From NCBI GenBank assembly GCA_900321595.1, contig ONWP01000033.1, forward strand, positions 1-8,709: a DNA stretch of 8,709 nucleotides. Direction: 5' to 3'. The notes under the pieces were generated by a model. It was given only the letters and a program-made list of their open reading frames with translations. It was not told the origin of the DNA and made no database searches. This DNA comes from an uncultured Eubacteriales bacterium. GTDB taxonomy: Bacteria > Bacillota > Clostridia > Oscillospirales > Acutalibacteraceae. Shown one piece after another: positions 5,001-8,709 of this stretch (within the stretch, counting starts at the first letter, position 1; each line of letters begins with the position of its first letter). The position numbers and the translations under genes were made by a program.

Positions 5001-6269
5001 GTAGACCGCCGGGATCTGCGTATTCCGAAGATGCGTAAGCCCCAGGTTCACCAGCGCCTTTCCGCCGCCGGAGATCAGCCGCGGCTTCGCGAACATCTTC
5101 CCGATTTTCGGCAGGATCTGAGACGGCTCGACCGGGATCGACTTCGTCGAGCCCAGGCTGAACTCCTTTTCGGACAGGATCTCGTGCTCAAGCAGGTAGT
5201 CGACCTCCTGCGCCGTGAGATTCGTCGCGAGCTCGCGCAGCTCATGCACCATTGCCATCCGCGCGCCGATCTTCTCAAAATACTCGTACTGATACGGCCA
5301 CAGCTTTTCCACACTGTAGTCGCCCTGCGCCGCGAGAACCGTTTCCGTCAGCATCTTCGCCGCGCGGAACGCGTTGTTGAGCCCGGAGCCCAGCAGCGGC
5401 ACGGTCATAGCGGCGCTGTCGCCGATGGCGGCGTAGCCGTTCCAGACCAGCATCGACAGTGTCTTGCGCACCGGGATGCAGGCAAACTGCCCGCCCCGGA
5501 CAAGACGCTCGCCCAGCGTGGGATAAGACGCGCGGAAATCCGCGAGCGCGGCGTCCACGTCGTCCTGCGTGACCGGTCTGCCGAATCGGCCGACGAACAC
5601 GTCCATGGCGTTCGGCAGGGAAACCACCCAGTCGAGCCCCGGCTCGTTCAAGTGGTAGAAATAAACCGTATACGTGTGCGCGGGCTCTTCGCCGGGCAGC
5701 TTGTCAAAATAGCCGCGCCAGCACCAGATAATATCGGAATCGTCAAAACGCGCCGTCACGCCGGCCTCCGACGGCAGATTCGCCCGCACGGGAGAGTACA
5801 GGCCCGCCGCGTCGATCACCAGGTCGCTTTCGTGGGCGACCAGCTTGCCGCGTCTGCGGGTGACGAGCCCCCGCACCGCGCCGTCCGACGCGATGGAGTC
5901 CACGACCGGCTCGTTGAACCGTACGTCGGCGCCGCACTTGAACGCGTAGTCGATCAGGTGCTCCAGCAGATACTTTCTGTCCACGCGGACGTTGATCAGC
6001 GGCTTCGTCTTCGGCGTCCGGATGTAGACCGTCTTTTTCGGATTCGTGTAGCTGATGTGATGGCTCGGCTCAAACCGCAAGCTTGAAAGCGGCGGTACGC
6101 CCGCCTCCTCCAGCGCGTTCAGGTCGATCACGTCCTCCCAGTCCCAGCCGAGATCCTTGCGGGCTTTTTCCTCATAGACCGTGACGTCGAACCCCGCCTT
6201 CGCCAACGCCGCCGCCGCGGCCAGACCGCCGTGCCCGGCGCCTGCGACCAGTATGCGCCCGCCCGTCAT
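4953..6269 (-). CDS. FAD-dependent oxidoreductase, geranylgeranyl reductase-like
   Basis: A 438-residue flavoprotein of the group that includes geranylgeranyl reductases, squalene-epoxidase-like and halogenase-like enzymes. The N-terminus holds the Rossmann dinucleotide motif LVAGAGHGGLAAAAALAKAG (7-26) ending in the ribose-binding acid of VYEE (31-34). DLVIDAAGLYSPVR (149-162) and AAIGDSAAM (280-288) with PLLGSGLNNAFRAAKML are the second and third FAD-contact motifs. The likely role is reduction or oxidation of an isoprenoid or lipid-like substrate, but the substrate is not evident. The ATG overlaps the MgtC stop as ATGA with no strong ribosome binding site, so the two are probably translationally coupled. 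The last 15 codons are duplicated beyond the following AlbA_2 gene (3388-3435), suggesting the gene once ran straight into the terminator at 3351-3375. The present gene is intact. Confidence 0.88.
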   Translation of the reverse strand: MTGGRILVAGAGHGGLAAAAALAKAGFDVTVYEEKARKDLGWDWEDVIDLNALEEAGVPPLSSLRFEPSHHISYTNPKKTVYIRTPKTKPLINVRVDRKYLLEHLIDYAFKCGADVRFNEPVVDSIASDGAVRGLVTRRRGKLVAHESDLVIDAAGLYSPVRANLPSEAGVTARFDDSDIIWCWRGYFDKLPGEEPAHTYTVYFYHLNEPGLDWVVSLPNAMDVFVGRFGRPVTQDDVDAALADFRASYPTLGERLVRGGQFACIPVRKTLSMLVWNGYAAIGDSAAMTVPLLGSGLNNAFRAAKMLTETVLAAQGDYSVEKLWPYQYEYFEKIGARMAMVHELRELATNLTAQEVDYLLEHEILSEKEFSLGSTKSIPVEPSQILPKIGKMFAKPRLISGGGKALVNLGLTHLRNTQIPAVYDPAAVADWKEKYDAL

Positions 6270-7003
6270 GTGAGCGGTGCGACGCTGTAGGAGACGACCC
6301 GGTCGTTGTCTCCCAGATAGCGTACGAATTCAGCGGAATCGAAGTTGTTTGGCACCTTGACGACGACCGAATAGTCGACGGTGCCGTCCTTCCGGCTGGA
6401 TACGGCGATCTCGTCGACGGTGCCCTTCCAGGCGGTCACGTCGGCCATGAGCTTGTCGCGGAACGCGGGATCGTCGCGGATCGTAAACTTCAGCGCGGTG
6501 GCGTACATCGCCTCGGTGCTGACGCGGAACTTGTGCATGAGCAGCTGCATGACGGCGATGGCGATGGTGGAGAAGAGCCCCACCCCGTACATGCCGGCGC
6601 CGATCGACAGGCCGATGCCCGCCGTCGCCCAGATGCCGGCGGCGGTGGTCAGACCCTTGACGGTGTTGCCGTTTTTGAAGATGACGCCCGCGCCGATGAA
6701 GCTGATGCCGCTGACGACCTGCGCCGCCACGCGCGCCGAATCCGCGCCGCGGGTTCCCGCGAGCGACAGTCCCTCCGCTGTGGTCAGATCGACGAAGGCG
6801 TATTTTGACACGATCATCATGATCGCGGCGGCGGAGCAGACGATGATATGCGTACGGATGCCCGCGTCCTTGCTGCGGCGGCTGCGCTCGTAGCCGATGG
6901 CGGCGCCGCATATGCCGGCGACAATGATGCGCACAAAAAAGTCCAGATACTGCTGCCACGGGATCTGCTGAGCCATGATCCAGACCATCGGCGTTTTATC
7001 CAT
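6266..7003 (-). CDS. MgtC/SapB family membrane protein
   Basis: A 245-residue inner-membrane protein. The family is linked to growth in low magnesium and to control of membrane potential or ATP synthase in some pathogens; in most bacteria its exact function is unknown. Family motifs are YERSRRSKDAGIRTHIIV (38-55), DSARVAAQVVSGISFIGAG (88-106) and VKGLTTAAGIWATAGIG (115-131). Hydrophobic segments fall near 18-36, 52-68, 95-110, 117-133 and 138-157. The remaining 85 or so residues are soluble and probably form the ACT-like C-terminal domain seen in longer MgtC homologues. AAGGGAG lies 8 bases before the chosen ATG; in-frame ATGs at residues 6 and 10 lack such a site. It is the first gene after promoter P1 and overlaps the oxidoreductase by four bases. 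I see no magnesium riboswitch; the leader is far too short. Confidence 0.92.
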   Translation of the reverse strand: MDKTPMVWIMAQQIPWQQYLDFFVRIIVAGICGAAIGYERSRRSKDAGIRTHIIVCSAAAIMMIVSKYAFVDLTTAEGLSLAGTRGADSARVAAQVVSGISFIGAGVIFKNGNTVKGLTTAAGIWATAGIGLSIGAGMYGVGLFSTIAIAVMQLLMHKFRVSTEAMYATALKFTIRDDPAFRDKLMADVTAWKGTVDEIAVSSRKDGTVDYSVVVKVPNNFDSAEFVRYLGDNDRVVSYSVAPLT

Positions 7004-7033
7004 GACAAAAACTCCCTTGAATAATGATATTAT

Positions 7034-7062
7034 ATTATACCAAAATGAAACGTTCGTTGCAA
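7034..7062 (-). promoter_or_regulatory. Sigma-A promoter P1 of the MgtC-oxidoreductase unit
   Basis: On the minus strand TTGCAA (7062-7057) is followed after exactly 17 bases by TATAAT (7039-7034), with an extended -10 (TGGTATAAT). A second overlapping A/T-rich -10-like stretch follows. The -35 begins only a few bases after the stop codon of the GrpB-pyrophosphatase gene, with no terminator seen between them, so some read-through from that gene is possible. Confidence 0.88.
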
Positions 7063-7069
7063 TACCTTT

Positions 7070-8023
7070 TCACGGATTCCCGAAAAACCGCGATTCGTCC
7101 GCGCCGTTTTCCCCGCGTTCATAGCACGCATCGAACCGGCCGCGCTCCGCCAGCGCGATCACATCGGAATCGAACCACTGCTCCTGAAAGCGCACCGCGG
7201 CGGCCATCTCCTCTTTTGAAAAGGTCGCCCCTGCCGGCGCGGCGATCAGCTTATCCTCCGCGTCGTCGCGGCGGTGAACGACGCCGATCACACGGCAGTC
7301 CGCCTCCCGGACGGGCGACGCTTCCCCGAGCAGGTACACGTCCAGCGCCTCCCCGTCTCCGCCGGTCACGCCGGGAAGGTACCCGTAGTTGACCGGGTAC
7401 GTGAGCGTGAAGCCGTTTCCCCGGCGCACATGCCCGACAGGGCGGTCGATCTCGATCCGAACGGCTTCGCCCAGCAAAGACCAGACCAGCGCCTTGCGCA
7501 GCGCGCGCACGATGAACGCGCGCTTCCCGGCGAGATACCGCGTCCGGCCGGGATCGACCGGATACGCTTCTGCGAGACGCGTTTTCACGTCCTCATAGGC
7601 TTTCGCCGCGTCCGGAAAGGCATTCATATAGTCGCGAAAATTGTTGTAGTCGCGCCACTGCGTCCCGTCCGCGCGCACGACGTGGATAAAGTGCGTCTGC
7701 TCGTCGCCTGTGCCGTCGTAGAGACTGCCCGCCGCGAACAACAGCTGCTCCGGCAGGTCGTCCGCCGGACGGTAATAAAACCCCGCGCGTTCCAACGCGC
7801 CGCGCTTTTGTTTCACCGCGTCGAGATCCGTCGCGCCGACGGCGATATCCACGACGGGCTTCGCCCGGATCGCCGGGATCGCCGTACTGCCGACGTGCCG
7901 GATATCAGCCGCCGCGCCGCCGAGGATCTCGCGCAATACGCCGATCACGCGCGCCGCTTCGGCCTCCCAGGCCGCTTCGTGCGGACACAGCCGGACCGTG
8001 CCGCGTTTGAGCCCCAGGGTCAT
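7070..8023 (-). CDS. GrpB-domain / inorganic pyrophosphatase-like fusion protein
   Basis: A 317-residue two-domain protein. Residues about 8-175 are a GrpB (UPF0157) domain of the nucleotidyltransferase superfamily: RHVGSTAIPAIRAKPVVDIAV (42-62) with the G45-S46 pair and D59, and HFIHVV (111-116). Residues about 185-290 resemble a soluble family I inorganic pyrophosphatase: VRIEIDRP (188-195), YPVNYGYLPG (209-218), DGEALDVYLLG (223-233) and HRRDDAEDKLIAAP (250-263). Against the E. coli enzyme the metal-binding DGDPVD appears as DGEALD (D, E, D), and the later acidic pair D254/D257 is kept. The two halves lie in one reading frame without a stop or frameshift. GrpB substrates are unknown. If the first domain releases PPi, the second could hydrolyse it. 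AAGGGAGG stands 7 bases before ATG, which overlaps the S66 stop as ATGA. Confidence 0.85.
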   Translation of the reverse strand: MTLGLKRGTVRLCPHEAAWEAEAARVIGVLREILGGAAADIRHVGSTAIPAIRAKPVVDIAVGATDLDAVKQKRGALERAGFYYRPADDLPEQLLFAAGSLYDGTGDEQTHFIHVVRADGTQWRDYNNFRDYMNAFPDAAKAYEDVKTRLAEAYPVDPGRTRYLAGKRAFIVRALRKALVWSLLGEAVRIEIDRPVGHVRRGNGFTLTYPVNYGYLPGVTGGDGEALDVYLLGEASPVREADCRVIGVVHRRDDAEDKLIAAPAGATFSKEEMAAAVRFQEQWFDSDVIALAERGRFDACYERGENGADESRFFGNP

Positions 8024-8709
8024 GGCGACGCCTCCCTTTTCGCGGCGATGCAGACCGTCTCCCCGAGGCGGATCGCCCGCGCGTCCGGCGCGTGTCCGAC
8101 AAGCCGCGTCCCGGCGACGGCGACGCGGTCGGGCGTTGCAGCCAGCGTCAGCTCCTCGATCGTCGGGCGCAGGCCTTCCCGCTCCATTTTGGTAAACGTC
8201 CCCAGCAGAATGCCGTTCACCCGGTCAAATACGCCGAGCTGCCGGTACTGCTCCAGCGCGGTGATCATCTGATTCACACCGCCGCCCAGTGATTCCAACA
8301 GCAGCACCGCGCCATCCGGATCCGGCCAATAGGGTGTCCCGGCAAGCTTCAGAAAGCAGCGGACGTTGCCCCCGATGACCCTGCCGCGCATCCGCGTGCC
8401 GCGCAGGAATACAGGCGCCAGATCGTCCGGTGTGAACGCGCCCGGCAGCAGCTTTTCCCGGAAGAACGCGCGCTGCGCCGTCCGGTCCTCATACAGTAAA
8501 TTGCGGATCTGGTAATTGACCGCGGGTCTGCCGGTCTTCGCGACGATCGCGTTGAGTACGACCGAAAGGTCGCTGAACCCGAAAAAGACCGCGCGGGAAG
8601 CGCGGATCGCGTCCCAGTCCAGATACGGCAGGACCGTATTGGCCAGATCTCCGCCGGACGCGTCAAAGATGAGCTCCACGTCCGGATCCCGGAAATACCG
8701 GTTCAGCGC
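8020..8709 (-). CDS. S66 family LD-carboxypeptidase / MccF-like, C-terminal part (5' end outside window)
   Basis: The frame stays open to the window edge (ALNRYFRDPDVELIFDASGG), so the beginning is missing and the GTG at 8679 is internal, not a start. The 229 visible residues show the S66 serine peptidase plan: GFSD with nucleophile Ser at visible residue 46, RGRVIGGNVRCFLKLAGT in the middle, LLLE with the catalytic Glu at 139, the conserved ILLGTF, and a GH near the end with the catalytic His at 206. The family contains muramoyltetrapeptide carboxypeptidases, which recycle peptidoglycan by removing terminal D-Ala, and MccF-type enzymes that inactivate microcin C-like compounds; the visible part does not decide between them. 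It overlaps the GrpB-pyrophosphatase gene by four bases (ATGA), so the two are co-transcribed. Confidence 0.9.
   Translation of the reverse strand, partial: ALNRYFRDPDVELIFDASGGDLANTVLPYLDWDAIRASRAVFFGFSDLSVVLNAIVAKTGRPAVNYQIRNLLYEDRTAQRAFFREKLLPGAFTPDDLAPVFLRGTRMRGRVIGGNVRCFLKLAGTPYWPDPDGAVLLLESLGGGVNQMITALEQYRQLGVFDRVNGILLGTFTKMEREGLRPTIEELTLAATPDRVAVAGTRLVGHAPDARAIRLGETVCIAAKREASP

Noticed and set aside
4797..6086. A 429-codon open frame on the plus strand
   Set aside because: Antisense to the FAD oxidoreductase, with low-complexity Arg/His/Val-rich translation and no domain. It also crosses the boundary of the inserted segment.
7004..7069. Magnesium riboswitch before the mgtC-like gene
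   Set aside because: The leader from the promoter to the ATG is about 25 bases, too short for a riboswitch.
7274..8272. A 332-codon open frame on the plus strand
   Set aside because: Antisense shadow of the GrpB-pyrophosphatase and S66 genes, with no motifs.
8620..8679. GTG at 8679 as the start of the S66 gene
   Set aside because: The frame continues to the window edge with residues typical of the S66 N-terminal domain, so the gene simply starts outside.

Overview
The window is GC-rich DNA in which every gene I can support lies on the minus strand. It reads as a member of the Bacillota, probably an uncultured gut-type clostridium. The reasons are strong GGGAGG/AGGAGG ribosome binding sites, two clean sigma-A promoters (TTGCAA, 17 bases, TATAAT), a TarI-like cytidylyltransferase, and an AlbA_2/winged-helix regulator of a kind common in Clostridia. 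The genus cannot be read from the sequence.

In transcription order (high to low coordinates) there are three blocks. Block 1 (8709-7070) holds the 3' part of an S66 LD-carboxypeptidase, joined by an ATGA overlap to a protein that fuses a GrpB nucleotidyltransferase-like domain to an inorganic-pyrophosphatase-like domain. Block 2 starts at promoter P1 (7034-7062). It encodes an MgtC/SapB membrane protein, then by another ATGA overlap a geranylgeranyl-reductase-like FAD oxidoreductase, then an AlbA_2/HATPase/winged-helix gene, and ends at an intrinsic terminator (3351-3375). Block 3 starts at promoter P2 (3319-3347), directly after that terminator. It encodes a histidine phosphatase, a probably secreted GH30 glycosidase, an IspD/TarI cytidylyltransferase and a family 2 glycosyltransferase cut by the window edge. 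The last three are linked by 1- and 3-base overlaps. Block 3 looks like surface-glycan metabolism.

The most unusual structure is in block 2. The AlbA_2 gene (3434-4891) is visibly less GC-rich than its neighbours and sits between two 51-bp direct repeats (3385-3435 and 4950-5000) that match at 50 of 51 positions. The repeat is the last 15 codons plus stop of the FAD oxidoreductase. The intact gene ends in one copy. The other copy is an orphan gene end lying beyond the AlbA_2 gene, next to the terminator. The only mismatch is synonymous. This is the geometry of an insertion at the 3' end of a gene that duplicates or regenerates that end, as in att-site integration, but the insert carries only one gene and no recombinase. 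A second point of interest is the GrpB-pyrophosphatase fusion, which would couple a PPi-releasing activity to PPi removal.
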